From the NCBI GenBank assembly GCA_035578175.1, contig JAQMRL010000014.1:10764274-10828273 (forward strand): a stretch of 64,000 nucleotides of DNA, in the 5' to 3' direction. Numbering within the stretch: the first letter of the stretch is position 1; each line of letters starts with the position of its first letter. This document shows positions 1 to 9,657 of the stretch, piece by piece. The translations under genes and the position numbers were made by a program. The DNA comes from Catonia carolina. Taxonomy: Eukaryota; Arthropoda; Insecta; Hemiptera; Achilidae. Under the pieces are notes generated by a model that did not search any database, was not told the origin of the DNA, and worked only from the letters and a program-made list of their open reading frames with translations.

Positions 1-196
1 TAATTTCAATACCAAAAAAGTCAGGAGCGGAGAAGTGGTAACATTACAGAACAATCAGCCTAACATGCCATGCATCCAAGATACTGACAAGAATTATATA
101 CAGAAAAATAGAGTGTTTTAAGAATTTTTTCTTAATCTGTAAGTCAATGTTTGTAGTCAGTAAGCTGTGTTTCATTTCAAAGCCTTTTCTAGCTTG

Positions 197-375
197 AGGC
201 CGGCCTGTTGGCGTAGTGGTTAGCGCAACTGGCTTCTACACCAGACTCCCGGGTTCGATTCTCGGTCAGGTCTGGCATTTTTTCATCACTCATTTTCATT
301 ATCATCATTATCCACCGTCTGCATTAGCAGAAATTGCAGAACAGTCAGACGTAAAGTAAAAACAAAATAAAAAAT
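197..375 (+). repeat. tRNA-derived SINE, family A
   Basis: The tRNA-like head has an A box (TGGCGTAGTGGTTAGCG) and a B box (GGTTCGATTCTC). It is followed by a body ending in the shared tail CCGTCTGCATTAGCAG, then AGTCAGACGTAAAG and an A-rich end. Other copies in this window share the tail but differ in the head. It is a SINE rather than a tRNA gene because it has no acceptor-stem pairing or CCA context and recurs with the same non-tRNA tail. Confidence 0.85.
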
Positions 376-394
376 GTCTAGCTTGAGCTACTTT

Positions 395-562
395 ACTTTT
401 GATATCATTTGTGGTTCTACAATCTTTTGTTATTTTACTCCCTAGATAGCAGAATTTCCCAACTTTCTGTATGTTTTCGTTGCCTACTTTTAAATTTCCC
501 ATCTCTTCTAAACCACTCTTGCTGCTGCACAACACTTTCGTTTTGATCTTATTAATTTTCAT
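395..562 (-). pseudogene. RTE-like LINE reverse transcriptase fragment
   Basis: The minus-strand reading contains the KFCYLGSKITKD block followed by a DIKSKVAQAR stretch, typical of the region after the catalytic domain in RTE-like non-LTR reverse transcriptases. No YADD catalytic motif and no endonuclease domain are present. It runs straight into the SINE A tail. The same scrap occurs at 5,991-6,160 (identical) and 39,838-40,015 (diverged). The clade is assigned from remembered family motifs. Confidence 0.6.
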
Positions 563-1305
563 TATTTGAATACGTACTGTAATGAGTCATGAAAAAATAC
601 ATAAAAGATGGATAAGTGGGTTTTCAGTACAATATTTTCTTTAGCTACATACTGTAAAATTGCACCTAAATCTACTTCTGTTTTTAAGTCGTTCGCAATA
701 TGTAGTTTTAGGGCTTTCCAATTATAATATGCTGGTATTAGCTGCTGTACACTCATCGGCGCAAAGTACGTTTTGTAAGTACGAAAATTGCTGACTATGT
801 TTATTTCGTGGTAGGTGACATAACGCGGGTCAGTGAACGACTCCCTACCCGCGTTATAATTGGATAAAATGGTAACCAACTATGGTGGCGTGCGGGCCGC
901 ACATGCGCAGTAAGTAGATTCGCCACCACGTCGTCTAGCCTGATACAAGCTGCCTCTAAAAAAGTACTCATTACTCGTTGTGTTGTGTTCGTGCGGATAT
1001 CGTTTTGAAATTTGTGTCGTAGAAAGCCGATTAGTTGCGCGCGCACGAAATTTGGCGAAAAATGTCTGCGATTAAATTTGAGGTAATCGGCTATTAGTTT
1101 TTTTTTTTAATGATGTACCATACGTTTCGACAGGCCCGAAAGAGAGGGACGTCAAACCCTCTTTCCCTTATATTTACTGTGCGATTCTTTTTTGTTAAAA
1201 TCTCATACAACTGATATTGTTAGTCGGAGACGCAATAATACTACCCTCTTATAATATCACCACAACCCTTATGGGGGTTGCAACTCCCAGGTTTAGAATC
1301 ACTAC

Positions 1306-1505
1306 TCTAGAGGTTTTACTAAGTAAAAACGAGGAGTGAGGTGATTTACTATTGGCTTCTCTGAGTTGGAAAGTGCGTATATCAGTATCGACCCTCCGAA
1401 AAGCCTCTACTTTCCACCCTACGGATGACACCTTCACTTTATTCACCACAGGGTCTGGCTGTATAGTGAAATGCAATACTCTCAAAGAAGATAACTGTGA
1501 CTGCT
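1306..1505 (+). repeat. Dispersed repeat D, partial copy
   Basis: It begins with the diagnostic GAGGTTTTACTAAGTAAAAA and ends near AAAGAAGATAACTGTGACTG. Other copies of this roughly 410 bp family are at 2,224-2,632, 4,070-4,440, 41,425-41,820, 55,519-55,766 and 60,265-60,470. It has no coding capacity of its own. Confidence 0.75.
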
Positions 1506-1516
1506 ATCTGTTTCAT

Positions 1517-1689
1517 GCCGGCCGCGTTGGCGATGTTGGTAACGTGCTCGCCTCTCATCACGCGGTCTTGGGTTCGAATCCCACTCGGGCATGGCATTTT
1601 TTCATACGTTACAAAAAATTCATTTCATCCTTCACCGTCTGCATTAGTAGCAATTTGCAAAACAGTCGGACGTTAAACCAAAAAGAAAT
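1517..1689 (+). repeat. tRNA-derived SINE, family A
   Basis: The head carries a B box (GGGTTCGAATCCCACTCG) followed by the family tail CCGTCTGCATTAGTAG and CGGACGTTAAACCAAAAA. The head differs from the copy at 197-375, so at least two head subfamilies share one 3' tail. Confidence 0.85.
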
Positions 1690-1711
1690 ATCTGTTTCAT
1701 AATTATGTACA

Positions 1712-1795
1712 CCCTTGCATCTTCAAATTTATAAGTCGGATTTCAACATACTTTACATCAAAATTTAGCATATTTTATTCTGTGTCAATATTCAT
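1712..1795 (+). repeat. Fragment of foldback repeat family F
   Basis: It contains AAGTCGGATTTCAACATACT followed by TTTACATCAAAATTTAGC, matching the outer part of the long inverted-repeat element at 17,735-19,925 and 29,690-30,692. Only about 80 bases of one arm are present. Confidence 0.6.
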
Positions 1796-2061
1796 TATAT
1801 ATCTGCTGACACGTCAATCAACTTGTCTAGATAGATCCTTGGGTATCTCCCGTCAGTTATTCAGTGAAATTTCACTTGTAACCAGTACCTATCCCAAAAA
1901 AATCAATTTTTTTATATAAATATTTAGTAATTTCTGAGCATTTTGATACCAAATTTATGTTTTTATTCCTAATCGAAATTTATTTACGAATTTTTTAAAA
2001 TAGTAGTACTGCATGAAAAAATTGAGCCTTTCCAGTTGTCGAGGAAACATTTTGCGTAGCT

Positions 2062-2830
2062 AGTTGTCTTTTCTTATTTATCAAAAGGCCATCAAGGAAA
2101 ATAAAAAATACTCACATAAACATTCACTGCCTACTGCTGTACTAGATGTTATCAAACCTGTCTTTGCTGGTCTGTCTCGAACTGATTTATTAAAAAAATG
2201 CCTTCATGGCAACACTCAAAATATGTGCTTATTTCATCAGCCGAAAAACTGGTTTGAACCTGTAGAGGTTTTACTTAGGAAAACGAGGAGTGAGGCGGTT
2301 TACCTATGCCTTCCTCACTGAATGGAAACGTACACTTATCAGCATACTGAGCCCTCTGAAAAACACGTATCTTCCACTCTGCAAATGACACCTTCACTTC
2401 ATTTACCACAGGGTCTAGCTGTATAATGCATTTTATTACTTTCAGAGGAGATAACTCTGATTAGTGTCTTTTACACCTTCTACCTCTTCTGTTCTTAAAT
2501 GATTCAGTCATTTAATTGGCTGATCATGTGATAAGAAACAGAACTATTTATTTTAGCCTTGCAACTAACAGATTGCGTGTAAATAATTTGTCACTCCACC
2601 TGTCTGTTATGGGCAGACTAAAAATATAAGTGAGTCGTTCAACCATATCATCTGGAGTAGAATCCCCAAGTCTGTATTTGTTGCTATTGACACCATGACA
2701 CTAGGTATTCATGATGCCATTTCAACCTTTAATGATGGTAATATAAATAAGTGCGCGTTTATGAAACAATTAGGAATAAACCCAGGAGCAAATATTGTAT
2801 CAATTTTGAGTAAAATTAATTCATGTTGAA
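2062..2830 (+). pseudogene. Mutator-like transposase C-terminal fragment, split by a repeat insertion
   Basis: The first part (2,064-2,222) reads YQKAIKENKKYSHKHSLP, then VIKPVFAGLS and LLKKCLHGNTQN. The second part (2,633-2,830) continues ESFNHIIWSRIPKSVFVA, LGIHDAISTFNDGN and QLGINPGANIVSIL. Joined in this order they match the C-terminal block of arthropod Mutator-like transposase proteins (PF20700 type), as I remember the family. Between them sits a complete repeat D flanked by AAAATAT on both sides. The N-terminal catalytic half is absent and a stop follows near 2,829. This is a dead remnant. Confidence 0.65.
2224..2632 (+). repeat. Dispersed repeat D, full-length copy with 7-bp target duplication
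   Basis: The copy is about 410 bp and is inserted in the Mutator-like fragment, flanked by AAAATAT on both sides. It starts near GTGCTTATTTCATCAGCC, contains GGTTTGAACCTGTAGAGG (B-box-like) and ends near CTGTTATGGGCAGACTA. The B-box-like motif near one end and the A-rich far end suggest a SINE, but I see no clear A box. Confidence 0.7.
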
Positions 2831-2839
2831 TTCGCGAAA

Positions 2840-3190
2840 CAGAAAAAATGTGTGAGGATATGAAAAAAAGCTCGCCGAAAGAACAGACATGTAAAGAAGA
2901 AATTAGAAGATGAAACACTAAATTATTCCAACCCAGATTATAGAGCAGGGCTGTTTTAAGCAGGTAGCATAAAATTATGACAAACTTTGTACTAAACGTT
3001 ATTCTAAAAATTTTCATTTGATTTTTCTTATAGAAACCCCGTTTTCTCAAAAACTATTTGACCAATCTGCTTCAAATTTTTTGTGGTAATTATTGTCAAA
3101 GAGGTGAAGTTATACCACTAGAATTATTGATATTTACTAAAAATTAGATAATTTTGGCTTATATAAAGGTGTTTTCCAAGCAAATTTTTT
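2840..3190. other. No gene seen
   Basis: AT-rich sequence with a phrase common in degenerate insect repeats (AATAGTTTTTGAGAAAACG on one strand). I see no coding or RNA feature. Confidence 0.4.
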
Positions 3191-3196
3191 TTACAA

Positions 3197-3425
3197 TTAT
3201 AAAAAAATTAAAATTTTGTAAAATCCGTTACCGTCTCTTCTATTTACCGTAGCTCCAACCACTGCCTCCTGTCCTGAGATAACCTTATCATTTATAGAGA
3301 AGATGTTGAGTTCTTTCCTGTAACAATCTTCACTACTACACCCATACGTATGTCGAAGAAACTTCATTTCAGATGCTTGCAATCTACTCGCCTCTCGCTT
3401 TCATAGCACCCAAGTTTCACTGCCA
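3197..3425 (-). pseudogene. RTE-like LINE C-terminal fragment (left arm copy)
   Basis: The minus strand reads ETWVLSKREASRLQASEMKF, then LRHTYGC and YRKELNIFSINDKVI. This is the conserved tail after the polymerase domain in RTE-like LINE proteins. It pairs with 43,051-43,253 in the right arm. The similarity between arms ends at about 3,228, just inside the ACGGTAAATAGAAGAGACGG motif that forms the end of the hAT-like element in the right arm. This point is the outer boundary of the large inverted duplication. Confidence 0.65.
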
Positions 3426-3477
3426 CAGAGTAAGTAACCATTTGTAATTAAAAAATTTATTTATTTTTTTGCTGTTT

Positions 3478-3770
3478 TGCAGCTGATTTTGAAGACGAAG
3501 ATTCTTGGTTCAAATCCATGTAAAGGTACTTACGTACTTTTCATACGGATTTGAATACTAGATAGTGGTTATCGGTGTACTTTGATAGTTGGGGTTCAAT
3601 TAACTATACTCTTTTAAGGATGTTCGGCCTGAATCTGTACCGGACTACACTACATTTACACGTCATACACATCATCCGTCATTGAATCATGGAGTTGCAT
3701 ATTGTTCTTAAATTTAACAGATTGCAAAGCAGACACATTAGGGATAAAAAAATTGTAAAAAACAAAAATT
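3478..3770 (+). repeat. SINE family B, 5'-truncated copy
   Basis: It retains CAGCTGATTTTGAAGACG, the B-box-like GGTTCAAATCC and a long body ending near CAGATTGCAAAGCAGACA with an A-rich tail. It pairs with 42,125-42,400 in the right arm. The full-length head is seen at 35,366 and 7,495. Confidence 0.75.
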
Positions 3771-3860
3771 TTGGTTAAATTTAAAGATGTAGTGATTATT
3801 TATAGTTTATTATAAAGGTTTGTACAATACATCTATACCAAAATTACATCCAACGGGTAA

Positions 3861-3917
3861 TCAATAGTTTTTAATCGACTTAACTAGACTGAAATACCCG
3901 TAGGCCGCATTCAGTAT
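3861..3917 (-). CDS. Odorant receptor left copy, exon 5 (C-terminus)
   Basis: It codes for ILNAAYGYFSLVKSIKNY and a stop, preceded by a TTTTTCAG acceptor. This is the usual short last exon of insect odorant receptors, at the end of helix 7. The right-arm partner is 41,957-42,013. Confidence 0.88.
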   Translation of the reverse strand: MLNAAYGYFSLVKSIKNY

Positions 3918-4069
3918 CTGAAAAACAAAAATTTAATTCAAAAGAAATTAATATTTTATAAATTTATAGGACTGAACTTTTTAGTCAAACATAAAAAAAT
4001 TTAAGCACAAGTTAAATAAATTGAACAAGTTCTAATGATGACAAAAACAAAAAATTCAATACTGATTTT

Positions 4070-4440
4070 GCCCATAACGAGCAGGTGGAATGTTAAATTA
4101 ATTTCACTCGATCTGTTGGTTCCAGGGCTACAAAAAATAGTGCTGTTTTTCATCACATAGTTAGCCAAATATATGACTGAATTATTTAAGAACAGAAGAG
4201 GTAGAGCTGTAAAAGACACTAGTCAGAGTTATCGCTTCTGAGAGTGATGAATTTCACTATAGAGCAAGTCCCTGTGGTGAATGAAGTGAAGGTGTCATTT
4301 GCAGGGTTGAAAGTAGGTGCTTTTCGGAGGGCCTGGCATGCTGATAAGCATACTCTTTTAACTCAGTGAGGAAGGCAAGAGTAAACCACCTCACTCCTCG
4401 TTTTTACTTAGTAAAATCTCTACAGGTACAAACCAGCCTT
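4070..4440 (-). repeat. Dispersed repeat D in intron 4 of the left receptor copy
   Basis: Nearly full-length minus-strand copy. The same insertion occurs at 41,425-41,820 in the right arm, so it predates the inverted duplication. Confidence 0.75.
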
Positions 4441-4517
4441 TCGGTTGTTGAAGTAAACAACAACAACATGATTTTAGAGTAATTAATAATAATTTTAAAA
4501 AAAATTAATTTATCTAC

Positions 4518-4670
4518 CTTGGAAAAATTATTTAAATTGATGGTATATAAACCATAAGGTCTTAATGAACATTCTTTAGTACATAACATTGCAAAATATA
4601 CAGATTTACTGAACGACGTGAGTTCCTCTTCCCAACCACAGTCGTATAAAGCAAACCTCAAATTTTCTCC
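4518..4670 (-). CDS. Odorant receptor left copy, exon 4
   Basis: It codes for 51 residues, starting GENLRFALYDCGWEEEL and ending YGLYTINLNNFSK. It includes the conserved Tyr-x-Cys-x-Trp region and the start of helix 7. The acceptor is CAG and the donor GTAGAT, both kept in the right-arm partner at 41,203-41,355. Confidence 0.88.
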
Positions 4671-5331
4671 CTGAAAAGAAAAACCTTTTATTAAAATTTA
4701 TACAGTGGTATAAAAAATTTTCGCCAATTATGGTGGCGTGTAGAGAGCGTAACGAGACAGAGTGATAATGTGTTGCGTCCGCCAATTCCCTCAACTCATT
4801 TTAATCGGTGTACATTGTTAAAGCAGAATTGTGACAATACGCGATCGTAGGGCACTCTGCCGGGCAGTTTTATTCACTACTCTAACAAGCTCATTTTTCA
4901 TCAAAAAAATTTGCAAAAACTACTTTCGCTTCCTAATGAATCTTATTTTATTACACTATAATTGTTATTATTTTACTCTGATATTTAGATAAGATATGCC
5001 CGTACAAAGTTCTACGTTTAAATCTCATCACATTTTTTGTGTATCACGTAATATAATATTTTTACGAGATGACATAATATGCGTTTTATTATTTTGTTAT
5101 AAAAATATAAAATCTTATCTGTAATTTGATATATAATATTGAGTCATATGTTAGGCGGAAACAGAAATAATAAACAAGCTTGAAAAAATCACTCCTTGAG
5201 AGGAAGTCAAAGATAGATCGTCATGTCGGGTCTCTCCTTCCTGTTAGTATTCCAAGAAGCTGAGCCATATTTAATAGTTTTGAACTTTATACCAAACATA
5301 CCTCAATTTTTAGAAATCAATTACACATGCA

Positions 5332-6552
5332 CAATATCAGTTGTATGAGATTTTAACAAAAATGAATCGCACAGTAAATATAAGAGAAAGAGGGTTTGAC
5401 GTCCCTCTCTTTTGGGCCTGCCAAAACGTATGGTACATCATTAAAAAAAAAAAAACTAATAGCCGATTACCTCAAATTTAATCGCAGACATTTTTCGCCA
5501 AATTTCGTGCGCGCGCAACTAATCGGCTTTCTACGACACAAATTTCAAAACGATATCCGCACGAACACAACACAACGAGTAATGAGTACTTTTTTAGAGG
5601 CAGCTTGTATCAGGCTAGACGACGTGGTGGCGAATCTACTTACTGCGCATGTGCGGCCCGCACGCCACCATAGTTGGTTACCATTTTATCCAATTATAAC
5701 GCGGGTAGGGAGTCGTTCACTGACCCGCGTTATGTCACCTACCACGAAATAAACATAGTCAGCAATTTTCGTACTTACAAAACGTACTTTGCGCCGATGA
5801 GTGTACAGCAGCTAATACCAGCATATTATAATTGGAAAGCCCTAAAACTACATATTGCGAACGACTTAAAAACAGAAGTAGATTTAGGTGCAATTTTACA
5901 GTATGTAGCTAAAGAAAATATTGTACTGAAAACCCACTTATCCATCTTTTATGTATTTTTTCATGACTCATTACAGTACGTATTCAAATAATGAAAATTA
6001 ATAAGATCAAAACGAAAGTGTTGTGCAGCAGCAAGAGTGGTTTAGAAGAGATGGGAAATTTAAAAGTAGGCAACGAAAACATACAGAAAGTTGGGAAATT
6101 CTGCTATCTAGGGAGTAAAATAACAAAAGATTGTAGAACCACAAATGATATCAAAAGTAAAGTAGCTCAAGCTAGACATTTTTTATTTTGTTTTTACTTT
6201 ACGTCTGACTGTTCTGCAATTTCTGCTAATGCAGACGGTGGATAATGATGATAATGAAAATGAGTGATGAAAAAATGCCAGACCTGACCGAGAATCGAAC
6301 CCGGGAGTCTGGTGTAGAAGCCAGTTGCGCTAACCACTACGCCAACAGGCCGGCCTCAAGCTAGAAAAGGCTTTGAAATGAAACACAGCTTACTGACTAC
6401 AAACATTGACTTACAGATTAAGAAAAAATTCTTAAAACACTCTATTTTTCTGTATATAATTCTTGTCAGTATCTTGGATGCATGGCATGTTAGGCTGATT
6501 GTTCTGTAATGTTACCACTTCTCCGCTCCTGACTTTTTTGGTATTGAAATTA
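5332..6552. repeat. Right arm of the short palindrome, inside intron 3 of the left receptor copy
   Basis: Reverse complement of 1-1,221. It contains an RTE-like scrap (5,991-6,160, plus), a SINE A copy (6,178-6,356, minus) and unassigned sequence. A diverged version occupies the same intron in the right arm (39,570-40,490), so it was here before the large duplication. Two reading frames (5,396-5,752 and 5,674-5,991) are open but match no family I recognise. Confidence 0.88.
6178..6356 (-). repeat. tRNA-derived SINE, family A
   Basis: Mirror copy of 197-375 within the short palindrome. The B box is visible on the minus strand as GGTTCGATTCTCGGTCAGG. Confidence 0.85.
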
Positions 6553-6782
6553 TAATAATTGTTTTTAAAGACCGATGGTACTTCTCCACTCTCATACATT
6601 CTGCACACAATTTTGTACGATTTGTTTTGAGTAACTTCTCCACAACGTAATAATAATTTCGATGGTCTGTTATCTGTAGATAGACAGATAGATACCGTTG
6701 TACATAATATATCTATTTATGTGTGTTCAATTGCAATGTGTTTTTACTTTCTCTTGCCCAGTATAAATGCCTCATCACTTCT

Positions 6783-6840
6783 CTAGAGGTAAACCAGCCT
6801 TTCAGCTGATATCCTAAGCAACACAATCAGTTGAAATAAC
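6783..6840 (-). repeat. Short fragment of repeat D
   Basis: It contains the family edge CTCTAGAGGTAAACCAGCCT and is shared with 39,264-39,312 in the right arm. Confidence 0.5.
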
Positions 6841-6928
6841 TTTTGAGTTAAGTGAAAGCGTTGTGTAGTTGCTAAACAATTTTTAGAACTGTGTAGAACC
6901 CACTTGATGTTCAGTAATGATATCTTAC

Positions 6929-7030
6929 CTCAGTAATTAAATCCTGTCCAATTAAACTGTACCCGAACAGTAGAAACATCAGTGGTATGGCAAACATAAA
7001 ATATCTTACTCTTAATAAAACATTTGATGC
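6929..7030 (-). CDS. Odorant receptor left copy, exon 3
   Basis: It codes for 34 residues that begin ASNVLLRVRYFMF and end YSLIGQDLITE, covering most of helix 6. Both splice sites and phase 0 match the right-arm partner at 39,056-39,157. Confidence 0.87.
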
Positions 7031-7190
7031 CTGAAAAATAACAAAAATACTGTTTATCATCCAAAATCCTTACGAATCCTTTTTATAATCCCGTATTATA
7101 TTATACAATTATGTACTATAAAATATATTTGACATAGATCTTTTATAAAAGATGGTTTATTTACATAATTTCTAAACAAAATTTTTACAA

Positions 7191-7495
7191 GTTTTTTTTT
7201 ACCCTAAAGTGTAAACGTTGCAATTTTATCAATTTAAGAACAATATGCAACACCATGACTCGACGAGATGAAGATGATATGTATGACGTGTAAATGAGGT
7301 GTAGTCTTGACAGACTCAGGCTGACAATTCCTGAAAGCGTATGGTTTATTGAAACCCAACCATCAAAGTACACCGGTAGCCAGTGTCTAGTATTCAAAGC
7401 CAGGAATTGAACCAGAAACCTCGTCTTTGAAAATCAGCTGTTAAACAGCTGTTTCACGGCTACGATTTTACCTCTAGACCTACCCGGTGGATCGT
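7191..7495 (-). repeat. SINE family B, near full length
   Basis: On the minus strand it starts CACCGGGTAGGTCTAGAGG (A-box-like), followed by TTTAACAGCTGATTTTC, the B-box-like GGTTCAATTCC, and a roughly 200 bp body ending at an A-rich tail. The right-arm partner (35,366-35,527 and 38,752-38,920) is split by an LTR-like insertion. Full length is about 300 bp. Confidence 0.8.
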
Positions 7496-7659
7496 ACATG
7501 TTGAATTTTTATCTATATGTCTGTCACAAATATTGAATTCCTATATCTCAGAAAGAGTATTTTGATTGATGCAAGAAGAAGCAAGAGTTATTGTGAAGTC
7601 AAACCAATCGGGGTTGGGATGCGATAATTGGAATTTTTGCTGACGTCACAGACATACAA

Positions 7660-7822
7660 TTTTTTTTTTTTGTACGTCCGACTGTTTCGCAATTACTGCT
7701 AATGCAGACGGTGAGGAATGAAATAACTTTTTTGTAACGTATGAAAATATGCCATTCTTGAATGGGATTCGAACCCAAGACCGAATGATGAAAGGACTAG
7801 CATCAGGCAATTCGGTAGAGGA
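7660..7822 (-). repeat. tRNA-derived SINE, family A
   Basis: It has the family tail and an A-rich end (seen as a T run on the plus strand), with the B box GGGTTCGAATCCCATTC on the minus strand. The right-arm partner at 34,932-35,088 has the same insertion point, so it predates the duplication. Confidence 0.82.
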
Positions 7823-7989
7823 ATCTACCGAAAAACTACAGTGAGCTTTACATTATTTACATTAGTTATTTACACAAAATGTTTCTACAATATTCTTTTA
7901 CCGCATTCAAAACTTTTTACATAATTTTAATTAAAACCAGTTTATAACATGTTTTATAACTAGTATAGAGCCGCAATTGAGAAAATTCC

Positions 7990-8396
7990 AAAAGGAACGC
8001 GAGACTTTAAGCAGAACTTTGGGTAACAGATAGAGCGAGAAAGGTCACAAAAATTAAGTTATATAAAGTTATGGCAGCTCCAGTTATTCCGCGTTTCCGT
8101 AGTTGGTATGCTACGGAAGTGAGGTATAGACAACAACACAAATATAAGAGCTGAAAATCCAGAAGGCACAGATGAGATTTCTAAGAAGGACTAACAAATA
8201 TAGACGTTTGGACAGAATAAAGAATGAGGAAATTAGATCAAAATTGAGTGTTTACAACTTGAACGAGAAGATAAAGGATTATTGCCAAAGTTGGAGACAG
8301 CCCATGGAAAGGATGTCAGATCATAGGGTACCTAAGTATGCGTACTTGTGTACTCCAGAAGATAAAACGGATGTCGGTAGACCTAGGAAAAAATAA
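7990..8396 (+). pseudogene. RTE-like LINE C-terminal fragment in intron 2
   Basis: The reading at 8,172-8,396 begins MRFLRRTNKYRRLDRIKNEE and continues LSVYNLNEKIKDY and a GRPRKK end. These are hallmarks of the C-terminal tail of RTE-like LINE proteins. Upstream the frame is broken, but KLYKVMAAPVI-like sequence is recognisable. The partner is at 34,378-34,760, minus strand. Confidence 0.65.
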
Positions 8397-8483
8397 GGAT
8401 AGATGATAATTATAGTGTGTGAGTTTCGAACTAATACTTTTTTGAAAAAACAACAACAAGTTTATATAAATTTTTATACTTAC

Positions 8484-8583
8484 ATTTGTGAAGCTGTAGA
8501 GACAAATACAAAATGAAAGACATATAGCCTGATTCACTATTGTAGTCGTTATTCGAATGCACTTATTCAGTGCCAATATATTT
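8484..8583 (-). CDS. Odorant receptor left copy, exon 2
   Basis: With the two bases carried over from exon 1 it codes for RNILALNKCIRITTTIVNQA followed by ICLSFCICLYSFTN, covering helix 5. It is one codon shorter than the right-arm exon (RNI instead of RNNI) but stays in frame. The donor is GTAAGTAT. Confidence 0.87.
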
Positions 8584-8836
8584 CTGAAATAATTTTATGG
8601 AACCAGTAGTAACAATCCATTTCATCAATATTTCATTTTTATTACCTCACATTTACTTTTAAATTACTGTTGTACGTAATGTGTTCCGATTCTTTCAATT
8701 TTATCTTATTTTAATCCTTTTATTGTTATTGGATTTTGAAGTTTTTACAAGTACTGGTATTCTTATTTAGTTCGTTTTCTTTACTTCTAGATATCTCTTA
8801 ACTCCGTACGGTATGTTAATTGTCACTTTGAAGATA

Positions 8837-9655
8837 CAGTAATCCCTTAGTATCCGCGGGTTTAGGATCAGCGGGTTATGGTTATCCGCGGACTTTTTAC
8901 GTGGGCTTAAAACCTTAAAATACGTACAAAATCTCACCTTGTGTACACCGTACTTGGTGGGAGGTGGGAAAGTCGTACAATTCCGAAAACTTGTGTTTGA
9001 ATAAATGTTTTGGCGTTCGTATCATGTTAAGACACACTAGTATGGCGACGGCCGTCATCAGCCAAGCTAGATTTCCACTACTGTACGTAGTGAGCGCGTC
9101 ACCGGGTACCGGGCCCGCCATTAAATCCCCCACCCCCAAGCACCATACGTACGCCCAGACGCCATACTGTAATTTCTTCCTCTATGTGTCAGTCTAACTT
9201 TTTCGTGCATACGTACAGTTCTTTGTTTGCTTGACGATCCTGAAACGAAGCCAAGCATTTCTTCACAAACCATCAACGAGATCCTCAGCATGGCAACGCA
9301 GCTCGCTGATTGCGTGTTGGAGACGGATCCCGTCATGGAAAGTGCCCTTCAATTCGAAAGAGGACTCCAGGAGATGATGTTACCATACGAAGTCCACAAG
9401 GAGTTTGAAAAGAAGAAGAAACAGCCATAACTAACAATTTTAAAGCAACTTAAATTATTTATACGTTCAGTACTGTATTTATTAAATAATCATGGATAAT
9501 AAAAATGGTAAAATGTTCCTAAAACCATTAAACACTTAAAACGACTACAGTACTTTTCCTTCAGAACCTTACCCCCATCTTTTCGTACGTATAATGTATC
9601 ATTATTCACGGTGGCACTCCGGAACGTACCCCCCGCGGATACCGAGGGATTATTG
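8837..9655. mobile_element. Tigger/pogo-like DNA transposon remnant, 819 bp
   Basis: The ends are inverted copies of CAGTAATCCCTNNGTATCCGCGGG type sequence, flanked by TA on both sides (8,835-8,836 and 9,656-9,657). CAGTAATCCCTC-like ends are typical of Tigger-type Tc1/mariner elements. A short frame at 9,227-9,430 (LDDPETKPSISSQTINEI to KKKKQP) may be a transposase leftover, but no catalytic motif is seen. It is probably a non-autonomous deletion derivative. Confidence 0.72.
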
Positions 9656-9657
9656 TA

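Larger units (their letters stand above)
1..1221. repeat. Left arm of a nearly identical short palindrome (partner 5332-6552)
   Basis: This block is the reverse complement of 5332-6552; paired positions sum to about 6,553 throughout. The translated frames in the two arms are identical apart from start choice, and the only mismatches I saw cluster near the inner edge (around 1,100-1,180 versus 5,375-5,450). It contains an RTE-like LINE scrap and a SINE copy. The window begins inside the arm, so the outer end is not visible. A more diverged third copy lies at about 39,570-40,490, in the matching intron of the right receptor gene, so 5332-6552 is the ancestral location and this block is the newer copy. 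Confidence 0.9.

Noticed and set aside
230..275. A tRNA gene at the SINE head
   Set aside because: A and B boxes are present, but there is no cloverleaf closing stem, and the same head plus tail recurs, so it is a SINE.
5396..5991. Two open frames in the short palindrome as host genes
   Set aside because: They are repeated identically in the other arm, diverge into stops in the right-arm copy, and show no family motif.
8964..9430. Host gene in the 8.9-9.4 kb region
   Set aside because: The frames lie entirely inside an element bounded by CAGTAATCCCT inverted ends and TA, so they belong to the Tigger-like remnant.
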